Below, piece after piece: positions 45,001 to 60,000 of a DNA stretch of 64,000 nt. The DNA comes from Bacteroidales bacterium. GTDB taxonomy: Bacteria; Bacteroidota; Bacteroidia; Bacteroidales; UBA3824. Under the pieces are notes generated by a model. That model saw only the letters and a program-made list of their open reading frames with translations, made no database searches and was not told the DNA's origin. The first letter of the stretch is position 1, and each line of letters begins with the position of its first letter. A program made the position numbers and the translations under genes. Location: NCBI GenBank assembly GCA_016293845.1, contig JAEDDH010000019.1, positions 1 to 64,000 on the forward strand, read 5' to 3'.

Positions 45001-48000
45001 TTTTTACTTGGACACTGCATTATAAAAACCCTGACACTCAGCACGAGTGCTATAGTTCGGCTGATGTTGAGATTATTTGGCTTGCTCCTTTTGATGCTGA
45101 TGCAGGTGATAATCAACTTGTCTGCGGTAAGGATGTAAACCTTAATGCTGAGGACGAAGGTGCTGGTGCTATGTACAATTGGTGGACTTCATCTACTGCA
45201 GCAAGTAATACAAACAATCTTTATTATCAAAATCCATATTGGGGTGGCAAGGCTGTTCTTGTTGAGAACCACCAAGGAATTGATGTTAGTGTAGCTGTCA
45301 ACGGAGTTAGCGGTCGCCCTGCAGGTACTGAAGCTACAAAAAAAGATGTCTTCGTATATGAAGATGAGGTAGAATTTGAGGGTGATGGTAAAACATACGT
45401 TATAATATCTACACGTACTGTTTATTATAATCCTGGTAGTCAGTCAGGATATGATAGAAACAACAATGCGTTTGTTAGTTATGTAGATATTAAGTATCAG
45501 TATTATGAAAAATCTACTTACAAAGATTATAATAATCGTGGAACTGAGGTTACTCCTCCTGCAGATTCACAAGCAGCTGCCTATCAGATTGCTGACGAAA
45601 TTTACAATATGTCGATCAATGGTCAGCAGACAGCGGCCACTCCTGCAAATCCTTCGATAACTCAATATCGTTGGTATAAAGCAAACCGACTCGTAGACCC
45701 GTTTCATACAACGCAAGGAGGCGGAGAACAGAAAGTGGTTACTTGTTTGGTTTACGACGATACCGAAGTTAAGGTATTAGGCTTAATGTCAGACGTTAAC
45801 GCTGGTAGTGAGGCTGCTATCTGTGACGACGAGTATCAACTCGCAGCTGTAGGTTGGGAAACCATCAAACCTAACGGTACTGTTTCAGACTATTCTGTAA
45901 GCCTTGTAGACCAGTCTTGGTCGGTTGTTCATGGCCACGGTACTTTTGTTGATGTACACGAACCGAGTTCACTTGTACAAAATATGTCGTACGATACCAA
46001 CATTTACCGTTGGACAGTGATAGCATCTATCAAATCTACCAACTCTAATGGACAAATTATCCAAAGTGACAACTGTGTTATGAGTGATGACGTTTACATC
46101 ACTAATGCTCAGCCTGCTGTACCTGCACTTCCAGCCGACCGCGAGGAGTGTGACAAAGATAATATCAACCTAAAAGGAAACTTGCCTGTTCGTGGTAATG
46201 GTTTATGGCGAGTATTAGGTGGTACTGGTATTATTACACATCAATCTTGCAAAGATGCTACTTGTGATGCATTTGTTGACAATCTCTCTTGGGGTGAAAA
46301 CTTGTTTGAATGGAGCATTGTAAACCGTTGGGAATCAAAGAAGAATCCTAATAAAGTGTTTATCGAATGTTCTAATGCTGCCTATCAACGTATTTATTAC
46401 CATGGTATGGATGCAGAGGCAAGTCCTGATCAGTTCTTATGTTCTGACGAGGCAAATTTGACAGGTTCGCTTCCTGATGTAGGAGATATTTCACCGGTAG
46501 AATTTGCCAAATATGGGGCACCACATGGTTGGTGGACAACTCAAAGCGGTGTCGCAAAGTTTTATGATTATGATAATACCTTGGCTGCACCAAGTGGAAT
46601 AAATGTTAATGTTTATGCTTCGCATGTATTATTGAAACATACTCCAAGGTCTAACTATACTACAGTTGTTTGGCATGTTAAATGGGGTGGTTGTAGCAAC
46701 AAAAAAGAGGTTCGTGTTTTCAACAACTTACCGTATAACGCACCGACAACAGGTCCTACTCAAGATGTTTGTGAAGATTATGCAAATTTAACTTCGCAAA
46801 ATGTCATGAGTACACATAATAATCTGTCTACAAAGACGCCAACAGTAACGTCGAAGGCACCGCATTTTCAAGAAAGTACATGGAGTGGAAAAGAATCTCC
46901 TATGTCATATAATGAATGGACGTCAACTTCGGCGAACGTTACCTTTAATGATGCTTTGAATGGTACTACTGTAGCTAATCACCTTAACAAACCAGGTCTT
47001 ACAGAGTTGTTCTTGACATTTTATAATAAGAATGTCGATTGGCAGAACGACCCCAATGGTGATGTCAATCCTATTGATAAAACTAAGCCCGTTGAGTATT
47101 GTTACCTTGAAGACAAGCTGCAGATATATAATAATAGTGTAACTACTTATGCTGGTCTTGATCAAACACTCTGTGGTTATCCTCAAAAAGATAATTATGC
47201 TACCCTTTCCGCTCAGAATACACCCGTAGATTCTAAAGGTGAGTGGTCGGTAACAGGTGGTACTTCTAGTGATATTTCATTTGCAGATAAAAATGATAAT
47301 ACTACTAAAATTACGGTAAAGAATGGTGCTTCAGGTGATTACACTTTAACATGGACTCTCAAAAAACGCAATGGCAACAACAACACTGAGCCTTATTGCG
47401 TTGCCAAAGACGAAGTGGTAATAACTATGAATGTCCCTGATACTGCTATAGCTCAGGCGTTTGATGTTAATAGAAATCTTCTGAGAGGTAATGTTCAAGT
47501 CTGTGCCGATAATGTGGATCTTCATTACGACCGCGAATATCAACGAGGAGAGGGGGCTTGGACGTCAACGAGTGATGGTCTTATAACTTATACACCTAAT
47601 AGTTCGGCAACCGACCTGAATGTTACTAAGTTGCCTATCAATAGCACTGTGTTTACATTAACGATTGATTATCACAATTGTAAGTCGATTGATACTATTG
47701 AAGTATTTAATAATAGGGTAGTGGCAATAGCTGAAACACGTGCGGACAGAGATCCTCATGTAAAAGATATTTGCGAAGATAGTTACTCTCTTTCGGCAAA
47801 CAATTATGCATTAAATGACGGAGATAAATATAATACTATTCAAAAATGGACTTGCTCTCATGCTTCTGTACAGTTTAAAGACAATAATAGTCCTGAAGCA
47901 AGTGTTACAGGTTTGGTTCGCAGCCAAAACAAGTCTGTTACCAACCGTTTGGTTTGGACCGTTACCAAAGGTAAATGCTCTACATCTGATTATATTGATG

Positions 48001-51000
48001 TTTATAACAATAAGTTTGAAATCCAAGACAAACCCAACTTTATAGTTTGTGACAATACAGCAACTTTGGTGGGTGAAGCTCCCGGTACTCAAAATAGTAC
48101 ATATTACGGAGTATGGAAAGTTGAACGCGGAGGTAGTATTTTTACCTCTAACGAAAGTAGCAACACCGTTACTGTAGGAAAGTTGCAGAAACAAGAGAAT
48201 GAATTTAGTTGGACTGTATTCCGCAATGGATGTAGTGCCGAAGATAGAATTATTGTATTCAACAACGAGGTTGAAGCTAAAGCAGGTGAAGATATTAATA
48301 CTTGCGACGAAACAGTTAAATTACAGGCTGTTAAACCAGAATGGGGTGTAGGCACTTGGACAGTACATTCTGCTTCGGGTAGTCCTACATTTGGAGAAAC
48401 TTCTCTAGCTGGTGGCTTGTCTGAAATGACAGTGTTTAATGGTTACGTATTTGGATTAAAACAAGGCGAAACTGTTCTTAAGTGGACTGTTAAGAGTAAT
48501 TTGAACGAACCTGTACCAACTTCTATCACAAAACCCAATGGAACTGTAATTCACGAAGGAAAGGTTTACGAGTATCCCAAGGCTTGTGTTGATGAAGATT
48601 TAGTTTCGATACACAATGATATGCCAGATGACCCTGAGGTTATTGAGCCTTCTGTTGAAATCTGTCAAGAAAAAACTTCAGCTGGTCTTGATGTATTACT
48701 AAAAGCTAAAGAGGTTCGTGCTGCAAGTGGTGGAACAAGCTGGGGCGTAGGTCACTGGGAATATTACAGTGGTCCTACTGGAGGTGTTATTGTTACATCT
48801 GCAGAAAATGAATCAAAAATTGACAACTTGCCTTACGGCGAATCTGTTTATGCATGGGTAGTAGAAAAAACTGGTTCAAATGGTTTAGTTTGTAGAAAAG
48901 CCGACTACGTTCACGTATTCAACAATTACGTTGAGGCTGAACTTAATAACGCTTACGATGAGGTTTGTGAACCTAAAACAAATCTTTATGCAAAAGATCC
49001 TGCTGATAGATTTCCCGGTGCAACTGGAGTTTGGTCTTACCAGAATTTCTCTAATATTCCTGCAGCAGATTGTCCAGTAATAGCACAAGCTACTGATCCT
49101 TCTACACAAGTAACCTCTAAATTGCCTTCAGGTCGTTCAAACTTTGTATGGACAGTAAAGAAAGGTTCAGGCAAATGTCACGCAGAAGTTATTTATTCGG
49201 TTGATAATAATATGGTTGAGGCTGAGATTGCTTCTCCTGCACTCAATAATAACGAACTGAATATTCACAATTCTTACGAAATTTGTAAACCCGATGAGTT
49301 GAGACTTATTGCGAAGGCAATACCAAATGCCGCCACAGGTACTTGGACATTAGATCAGAAACCTTCTGGTTTTGATATGTCTTCTCTAAATATTGCTTCT
49401 CCTAATGGTCTTGTTACCGATGTGAAAGGCCTTTACATGGGTAACTCTACATACGTATTTAAATGGTCGGTACAAATTGGTACAGGTAAATGTAACAAAG
49501 AGTCTGACATTACTATCACTAACAACGGCTTTACCGTAGATGCCGACAAGAGCATTGATACCAAGTCGAAATATATCTGTGGTCCTCAATATACTCTCAA
49601 TCCTGAAATCATATCTGGTACAACGGGAACTTGGACTGTGGAAAGCGGCTCAGGTTATTTTATGGAGAATGGTGTTAGAAGTTCTACCACACACAATGCT
49701 ACAGCCACAGTTTATGGTCTTACAGAAGGCAAGGCTTCTCAACTAAGATGGTATGTTCAATCTACCAAGTGTGATGCCTATGACTATGTACTTTTATTTA
49801 ACGATGAAATTTCTTTAACTGCAAGTCAGGCTGATCCCAACAAGAAGAGCTGTGATGGTAGCTACGAACTCTCTGGTACAAGTCTCTCTTCTTATACTGG
49901 AGCTAAGGGCGAATGGAAAACCAATGCCACAACAGGACATTTCACCGGTGATAAATCTAATTCGCAAATTACTTACGAAGGCATTATGCCTAATACCGAT
50001 GTTACTTTGTATTGGACTGTTGTAAGTCCTAATGCAAGCTGCTACACAGAGGCTTCGGTTACTGTTCATAACTACGAGTTTAACCTTGAAGCTGATCAGA
50101 ACCGCGTTACTAATTGTGAAGACGACTTTGTACTCGAAGGTCATTATCCCGCAGCTTCTAACGCCGAAACTTACAACGGTGTTTGGTCGCTTGATATTGG
50201 TTCGGGTCTTGCAGCTCCTGTAGCGGCAAGTTCGGTTAAAGCTGCCGGACTTAGCAACAAGATTAATAACGTATTCTTCTGGACTGTTACAGGTAGCAAA
50301 TCTAACTGTAAGAAAGTTCAAACATGGAGCGTTGTTAACCCCAATCCTTCTATACCTTCAATCGTAACAAATAATGGTACAGAAACATGTACCGGCGAGA
50401 TAGACCTTGAAGCCAACGCACCTGAGGTAGGAGAGGGTCACTGGACTTCGGATGTTGCTTGCAGCATTACCGAAACTATTGGTTCTACCTATCTTGCCGA
50501 GGTAAAAGATATGGCTCTCGACGCTACCAAGTTTACATGGACACTTACTAACACCGTAGGTTCTACTCCATGTACTCGCGAAACTGACATCACTGTTAAC
50601 AACAACAAAGTAGAGGCTATAATCACTACCAAGTCAACCAATAAGACTTGCAATGGTGAAATCAAAATGGAGGCTTTTGCTACTCCTGGTGCAACAACCG
50701 CTGTTTGGACCAAGCCTTCGTCAAGTCCTGCAGTTTTCGATCCTGCTGATGGTTCGTCTACAAAGGTTACTGTTACTAATCTTGGATACGGTAAAACCAC
50801 ATTTACTTGGACTGTGGCTAAGGGTTCGGGCGCACCTGGCTGTAAACAGACTGACCAAATTGATATTTATAACAACGAAGTTGCTGCTAACATAGCAAAA
50901 GATACTGCTCACACTTGTACCGATGATATTCAACTTTGGGCAGATAATATTGCTGAGTTTGGTTCGGGTACTGATGCTGCCAAAGGCGAGTGGCGACTTG

Positions 51001-54000
51001 TAACAGCTCCTCCTTCGATGGGCGCGGCTTCTACAGGCGTTTATTTCGATAATAGCAACAGCTATCAAGCTAAAGCATCTGGACTTACACACACTGGCGC
51101 ATATACATTTGAATGGACAGTTAGCAAGGGTGACTGCTCTAAGAGCGACCGTATAATTGTTTACCAATCAAAAGTTTACGCTGGTGCAGATCAAACAATT
51201 ACTACCTGCGACAGCGAAGAAGCCCTCCACGGAGCATCGCTCTCTTCTGAAACTACAGGTTTGTGGACGTTTATTACACCTAAAGGCTCTCACAATATTC
51301 AGTCGGCTACCAGTGCAGAGGCTCTGCTTACTGGAATCACCGACCGCGACGAGGTAACTCTCAATTGGACAGTTACTCACAATATTGCTAATTGTAAAGA
51401 CGTTGCCGAGTTTACTATCAAGAATGTAAAAGTTACTGCAAATATTCAAAAAACCGAAGTTCCGCACTGTCGTACCCCCGCTACTATCAACGCCGACTAT
51501 GTTGATCCGGCTGTGGGAACCGGTACATGGACTAAGAAAAATACTGCTGCTTCGGCTAACTTCCTTACCGATGCCACCAAGTCAGAACTCCAAGTTACTG
51601 GATTTGCCGATGGTGCTAAGGTTGAATTTGTTTGGACTGTGGTTTCGGCTTCTGCTCCTTATTGTAAAACAGAAGCAACCGCAATGGTTATCAACAATGT
51701 ATATAATAATGTAAATGCAGGTGTTGGTGGTAATGTCTGTGGCAACTCTACAACACTTATGGCAGGACAATTGCCCACAGGATTTAGCGGTACTTGGGCT
51801 GTTAATACTAATGCTCATATAACAATTCCTGCATCTTCGGAAACAACAGTTACCAGCCTTGATAAAGACGAGAACACGTTTACTTGGACAATTTCGCGTT
51901 ATCCATACGGACACGAAAATTACTGTCCTAACAAAGCTGAAATTAGTATCTTTAATATTGAACCTACTGCTGCTCAAATTACAACACCTAACAATACCGA
52001 AATCTGTCAGTCTACATATCAGCTTCAAGCTGTACCTGTTGATAATCCGAATCTTGAGTACGGCGTTTGGAGCAAGATTTCTGGCGAAGGTATTTTCGCC
52101 ACTAACGACTCTTCTAACGAGGTTTCAGTAGCTAACCTCAGCAGTAGCGAACGTTTTAAATGGACTACATACGCCAAGGCTGACGTAAGCTGCAAACATG
52201 AGGCAGAAGTAACTATCAAGAATAATTCTGTTAAAGCTCCTGCCGCAGGTGATTACACTGAAGAAATCTGTATAACTGGCAACCAGACCTATACAATCAC
52301 CACAGAAGATCCAGCTCAAGGTGCAACTGGTGTTTGGTACGACAAAGACCATAATGTTGTAGGAAATGCATCTACACTTTCAGTCTCTGCCGCAATGGCT
52401 CCTGTAAACGTGGGTGGCACATTTACTTGGACACTCTCTAAGGGAACCACAAATATCTGCCACGCTTATCAGAATGTTACTTTGGTTAACAATGGCGTTG
52501 AAGCTGCTCAGCCGCAGATTACTTATGGAACAGCTCCTGGCAAAACCGACGTGGTTTGCTCGCCCACAATTGAGCTTACTGCCAACGATGTTAAGAATAT
52601 ATATGGTGCTAATACTAATGGCTGGTGGGAACTTAGAGATTTCCCCTCTGGTAATATAACTCGCAATCAAATTGTTATCGAATCGCCCAACAATTACGTC
52701 ACAAAAGTTTCGGGTATGACATCGCCTGGATCTTACGAATTTGTATGGCACGTTTCTAAAGGTTCTTCTTGTGTCAACGAAGCTACATTGCTTGTAACAA
52801 GTCAGTACTTTACTGTCAATGCTGGTCACACAAATGCTAATGAACACAATGTTACTGTATGTGGCGACCAAATAACACTTGCAGCAACGGCTTCGATTAA
52901 TGATAATGAGATTCAATCTGGCAGTTGGGTTCTTTCAAATCCTGCAGGTGCTGTGATTACCGGCACAGTTGCTAACGCAATCAACAGCAATCCTGTTGTT
53001 TCTAATATAACATCAACAGGTTCGCGTCTTTCTTGGAATGTTACAAGTACACAAGGCTGTACTGCAACCGACTTTATTAATGTATCTAATGCTCAGATTT
53101 CTCCTGATATTAAGGTTGTTTCTACACTTCCTATCTGTGATGGCGAAGTTGAGTTGCAAGGTACTCCGTTGCCCACAGGTAACCTCAAGGGTTATTGGAC
53201 AGAGGATTCTCCCGATGTTTCAAAGAGCGGTAAATTTACCGACGATGTGAAAAACGAACTTGATGCAGCTCACGCTACTACCAACGTAATTTATTATCGT
53301 GGTATCAAAGAGGGTAAAACAGTTACACTCCGTTGGACTATCAAAAACACTATGACTGATGGTACTATCTGCGAAAACTCTAAAACAGTGGATATTACCA
53401 ACAACGGATTTATAGTTGATGCTGGTCCAGATGATGTTACCCATTGCGACGATAGCTACACTATGAATGCCAAACTTCCTGTGGTTCAAGGCAATGAAAC
53501 CTACACAGGAACTTGGTCGCAAGGTAATGTAGGCAAGGGTGATATTGTTTCGGTTAACGACTCTAAGACAGTTGTTAACCACCTCCGCAACTTTGAAGAA
53601 AATCAGTTTATATGGACTGTAGTTCAAACAATCAACGGTCAGCCCGGTTGTACAAATTCGGCTATGGTAACCATAGTTAACCCCTCGGCTACTAAACCCG
53701 TTATTGATTTGCCCGATAACAATGATACTTATACATGTAGTGGCTCTGTTAACCTTCGTGCTACTGCTCCTACCACAACCATCGGAGAAACTGGCAAATG
53801 GACTGTTAAACCTGGATATGGTGAAGGTACATTTGATAATACAGGTGCTGCATCGGTTAAAGTTTCTAATATGAACCCCGATGCTAATACATTCGTTTGG
53901 ACAATTACTCGTACAAGCAATGGTAAAACTTGTACCGCAGAAGTTGAGCGCACTATCAACAACTACCATGTTGATGCTCAGATTACTGAAACCGAAATAG

Positions 54001-57000
54001 CAGTATGTGGCGGTATAGCTAACCTTGCTGGTCAACAAGCTTCTACATTCTCTAATACAGAAGGCGTTTGGACAGCTAATCAAACTGTACAACTTGTTGA
54101 AAATGGAACTTCTACTACTAAGATTGCTGGTAATCCTATTTCAAATAGTGCTGATATTACAGTGGTAGTTCCTTCGGGCGAAACCAACTTTGTTTGGACA
54201 CTTACCAAGAATGTAACAAGCGGCGTTATCGGTAGCTGTTCTGCTGCTGACAATGTAGTGGTTAAGAACAATAATGTTGTTGCTCATATTCACAACACCT
54301 TGCTTTGGACATGTAATACCAGCGAAACCGTTCAAGCAGAGTCGCTTCTCGGTACTACTGCAACTGGTAGATGGACATGTGTTCAAGCTCACGGAAGCAC
54401 AGACGCTGCTGATTTGGCAGCTGTGGTAATTTCTGATCCTGACAACAACCGCACAGAGGTAAGCAACATGACTACACCTGGTGCTTACGTATTCCGTTGG
54501 ACTGTTAACCACGGATCTTGTCCTGCTACATCTGCCGAAGTTACAATCAACCAAGGTACATTTAAAGTTGATGCCTACGTTACCGATGGTGTCAATGGTA
54601 ATAATGTAATGAATATCTGTGGCGAAGAGGCATATCTTGCAGCTTCTGAACCCGGAGTACTCGACCCAGCAAGAGGTGATTTTGCAAAATGGGAAGTTGC
54701 AGATCCTTCATCAGTTATTTTTGCAAACGATAATAGCGAAGGTGCAAATGCAAATGTCAATAAAGTAACTCTTACAGGCAAAACTGCTTCGCTTACATGG
54801 CATGTAAAACGTAATGGTTGCGAAGATCATAGCACTGTTATCATCACTAACCAAATGCCTGAGGCATACGCATCCGACTATGTTACTTGCGATGGCTCTG
54901 GCCAATTGCAAGCTACTCAAGATCTTGTTAACAAAACATATTGGGAAAAGGTTGATCAAACAAGCCATATCAACATCAAAGACATCAACGATTACGCTTC
55001 GTTGTTCGACGGTATGGACGACAACTCGCAAGTAAAACTCAATTGGGTTGTTGAAAGTGCTAATATGCCCGGATGTAAACATCCTGTTACCATAACAGTT
55101 TACAACAACGGTTTTGATAAATCTCGTATTAATGCAGGTTCTGATCAGAACATCTGTGTTGATTATGCTCAACTTGGAGCCGTAACACCTGCTGGTTATG
55201 AAGGTGTTTGGTCTACCGATGTTACTGGTGTTCTCTTCTACGACGATTCTAACAAGGTAACGCTAAATGCTTCTACAGCTTCAGCCTTTGTTACCAATCT
55301 CCAAGCTGGCGACAATGTTCTTACTTGGTCGCTCTATAAAACTCAAAATGGTAAAGAGTGTAAATCTCAAAAATCTATCACTGTTACCAATAATTTCCCG
55401 GGTACTCCTCAGGTTACCACTTTGAGTCAAGAACTTTGCAACCCGAGCATCGAACTTACTGCTACACCTGCTACAAGTCCTGCAGCTGGATTCTGGACTA
55501 GCGATAATAGCAATATAGTTTACTCTAATAGTACAAATGCAGTTTGCACAGTAAGCAATTTGAGCCGTGGCGACAACAAATTCTATTGGAATCTCCACAA
55601 AAACGGCAATTGCGTCCACACATCAGCACCTATTGTAATCACCAACAATGCAGTTAAGGTTGATCCTAACCTTGATATCCGCGTATGTCAAGATACAACA
55701 ATAGTAGTGGCCGATCCTTCACTTTATGGTGCAACTGGTTCTTGGTCAGTATCTCAAGGTGGTTCATTCACAATACCTACAGCTGCTTCTCCCTTTATAA
55801 TTGACGTATCACCTTCGCGCGATGGTGCTACTTATTCGTGGACAGTATCTAAGGGTGGATGTACTAAAACTCAAGACATCACAATTACAACCGACGAGGT
55901 TACCGCTAAAATAATTGAGCCTGCATCTTCGCCTTACGACCTCTGTGGTAATGAATTGATTTTGAAAGCTTTAGATTTTACAACCCAAGGCTCGGCTGAT
56001 ATCAAAGGTTATTGGACTCTCGAAAACTGGCCTACAAACAAAATCAATCGTTCTGAGATTAACATTCTAGATGCAACAGCCATCTCTACCACAATCAAGG
56101 GTATGGATGCTGAAGGTCTCTATAAGTTGAGTTGGACAGTTAAGAAAAACAATTGTAAATCTGTTGACTACGCAGCAATCAATGTTCAACAAGTTAAGAT
56201 TTATGCCGACCTTAATCCCAACATGATTAACAATCGTATGTCGATTTGTAGCGAAGATTATATGCTTAATCCTACCATTCCTTCTTCTTACAATTCTGCT
56301 AAGTGGGAGGTTGTTTCTGGTACAGGTTACTTCGGTCCTGAAACCGCTCCTTCTAAGTCTACCAACTTGGCAAACAGCGTTATTCACGGACTTACAAGCG
56401 GTGACACTCAGTTGAAATGGACTGTTACACGCGGTACTTGCGACGTATCTGCCGACCTTACTCTTACCAATGATAAGATTCCTGCCAACGTAACATCTGT
56501 TCCCACTTACATCTGTAAAGAAACTGATGTATTGCGCTTGAAAGGTTATGTTGGTTCTAGTTACAAATGGGAACTTATTGGTTCTGACGGTACTAATGGC
56601 AAACTTATCAATGAAAACAACAACTATGTAGAACTTACTGGCGTACAACTTGGTAAAACTGCACATGTTCGTTACACAGTTATCAACGAACTTGCTGACA
56701 AATCAACTTGTACAGATGTTAAAGATTACTATTATACCAACGAAGGTTTTGTTCCCAATGCTGGTAACAACGATATTACTGAATGTAAATCAGAATATCA
56801 GTTGAACGCTACATTGCCCTCGCCAATCAATGGTGTAGCTTACACAGGAGTTTGGTCGATGGGTCAAGGTACAACTGTTCACATGGAGGCTTCCGACTAT
56901 ACTAATGCCAACGCTAAGGTATCTGCTTTGAGCAATACAAGTCCCAATGAGTTTACTTGGACAGTTACTTCGCCCAATGGACATTGTACAGAATCAGCTT

Positions 57001-60000
57001 CTGTAATTATTTACAACAATATGCCTGATAATGTTGCAATTACCTCGCATACAGATGGTCAGGTTGTTTGCGAACCTTACATCAATAATTTGCGTGCTGC
57101 TCAATATTCACCCACTAATGCTACCGCAGAATGGAGTATCAATGTTGTAGGTGCTAATATTACAGGAAAAACTTCTATTTCGGCTTCGATAGACCGTCTT
57201 GAACCTGGTAAAAACATTATCACTTGGTCGGTTTCTTATCCCAACACAAGCAATGGTAAAACAGGTATGCCTAAGGTTTGTACAGTTCCTAAACAGATAA
57301 CTGTTATCAACAACTACTACGATGCCAAGATAATTACTAAGGATCAAGTAGTTTGTGATGGATCTAACGAAATAGAACTTCAAGCCGAAGATCCTTCGCA
57401 ATTTGCTGGTGCAACTGGTGAATGGACAGCAAACGTTAATACTGTTAATATCGTTTCGCCTACCAAATCTACCACCATGGTTAAGAATTTGCCTCCTGGT
57501 CAAGAGGTTGTATTTACATGGACTGTAAAACCGAGTACATTAGGTACAATTTGTGGCGATTCTAAAACTGCTACTGTTAAGATTAAAAATCAGGCACTTG
57601 ACCTTGTTAATAATCCGGTTGTTATTTCTCACAACAACGACCCCGAAAACGACAATATCATCTGTGTAGACAATCTTACCCTTACACCTACTGCTCCTGA
57701 AAGCGGTTGGTCTGGTAAGTGGACTGTAGCAGATCATGGTATTCCTTCTGGCGTTAATGCTCCTGTATTTAATACCAATGGTAACATCTTGAATCTTACT
57801 AATATTCAATCGTCACCGGGTAATAAATATACTTATATATGGACAGTTACCAATACATCTAACCCTGCATGTTTCAAAGAAGCATCTTACACATTCTACA
57901 ATAATGCGTTTGAAACTGCTGCTTATTACAAAAACGGTGTCAAGAGCGACGAAATGGACATCTGTGGTACCACAGGTACTCTAAGTGCTCTTGCTGGAAG
58001 CGCTACCGCTCAAGGCAAATGGACAATGGATGATGGCGTAACCCCGATTAATACAGCATCTATCGTAATTGATAATGTTGCTTCTGCTGGTTCTTCTTTC
58101 GAAATTACCAGCACTTCGGGCGACCCGCAAATACGTTGGACTGTTACCGACAAGGGATGTTCTGCTTCTGCTCCGTTGACAATTCGCAATGTTAAACCTT
58201 CGGTTGCTGACTTTACAGATATTACAGTTTGCTCCGATAATGTTACAATTACCGCAACTAAACCTCTTGCCAATGAAACTGGTCTTTGGAATTATGCGGG
58301 TTCTACAACTCTTACTATCGGCAGTCCTACTTATTTTGTATCTGATGTTTCTAAGATAGAGGATAATACCATTAATGCTATTACTTGGACTGTAACAACA
58401 AACAAAGTAGCTAACTGCTTTACTCAAAAAGTACTTAACATTCACAATGTTAAAGTATCGGCTGAGCCTCGTGCTGTAGCAGCAACCACATGCGGCACCG
58501 AAGGTGAAATTTACGCCAACTTGCCCAGCGATTATACTGGACAATGGACTGTTGAAGGTGCTGCTGGTCCTTATTTCGGACCTTCTACCGCACAGAGCGC
58601 AACTTCAAGCCTTGATCGTGTTCAAGTAGGTAACCTCCAACGTGGCAATAATACTTTCCGTTGGACTCTCACACACAAGACAGTTCTCAACTGCTCGCCC
58701 TCTGCTACCGTTACCATCAAGAGCGATGATTTCGACGATCCCAAGATTGTTTCTACCAACCTCGAAACCTGTACAGGCTCTATCGATCTTGAGGCTGACG
58801 CTCCCAACTCTGGAGTTAAAGGCTGGTGGACAACATCTGGTAGCGCATTTATTGATCCTGACGTAAGCACCGACACAAAAATCACAGCCACCAAGCTTGA
58901 TTACCGCACAAATACATTTATTTGGCACTTGCTGAAACCTGGCTGTCCCGAGCGTACAACTTCGGTTGACGTTGAAAACAACCAAGTAATTGCCCAGATT
59001 AAGACTACCGAAAACTACAGCTGCGACGATCCGTTTGTTCTCTCAGCTTTCGACAACGATATCTCTTATCCTGGATCAGAAGGCGTTTGGTCTACCAACT
59101 ATGATGCCTTTAAGTTGGGCGGCACTGCCACCAACCAAATTGTAGGTTCGTCGTCAGTTTTGGTTTACAACTTGCCTACCAACGGAGCTACATTCAACTG
59201 GACTCTTACTAAAGACGGCAAGTGTCCCGACACCAAGTCGATTACAATTGCCAACTGCTTTGTTCCCGTTGGTACAGAACAAACCGTTGTGGCATGTGGA
59301 TCTGAAATTCATCTCGAAGCCATCGACATTACCTCATACGGCAATGCTCATGGTGAATGGAGTTTGGTAGACTACAATCCTGCACTTATCAACAAGAGCG
59401 AAATTTCGATTGTTTCGCCCAACACTTACAATACTGATATCAAAGGTCTCAACGACGCTGGCAGCTACAAATTCCGTTGGACAGTTTATAAAGATGTAAA
59501 CGGTGAGCGTCGTTGCGAAAAATATCAAGATTGGATTGTTACAAACAATAAGTTTGCAGTAGATGCCGACATCAAAAATCCCGCTGGCACAAAGGTAAGC
59601 ATTTGCCAAAGCGCCGATAATATTTACGGCTCTGATCCCGATGGTGGCACAGGTAAATGGACAGTGTTCGACGCAGCCAACCATCCTGGTATCTATTTTG
59701 ACAATTCTACAACTGCTCAAACTGTTGTTCATGGCATTACCGAAGCCGGTGCAACTCTTGTTTGGTCGGTTACTAAGAATGGCTGTACAATATCCGATGC
59801 CTTCCAGATTCAAAACAATGGCATTACTGCCATCGCTCAAATCGACAACCCCAACGGTATAGTTTGCGATGGTATTGCCGAACTTTCTACTGGCAACGAC
59901 TTAACTATCCAAGGTGTGTCGGGTACTTGGAGCATGGAAGACGGTTCTTTTGACGGCTTTGATGCCAACTCGCTCCATACTGCAGTTACAGAGTTTAGCC

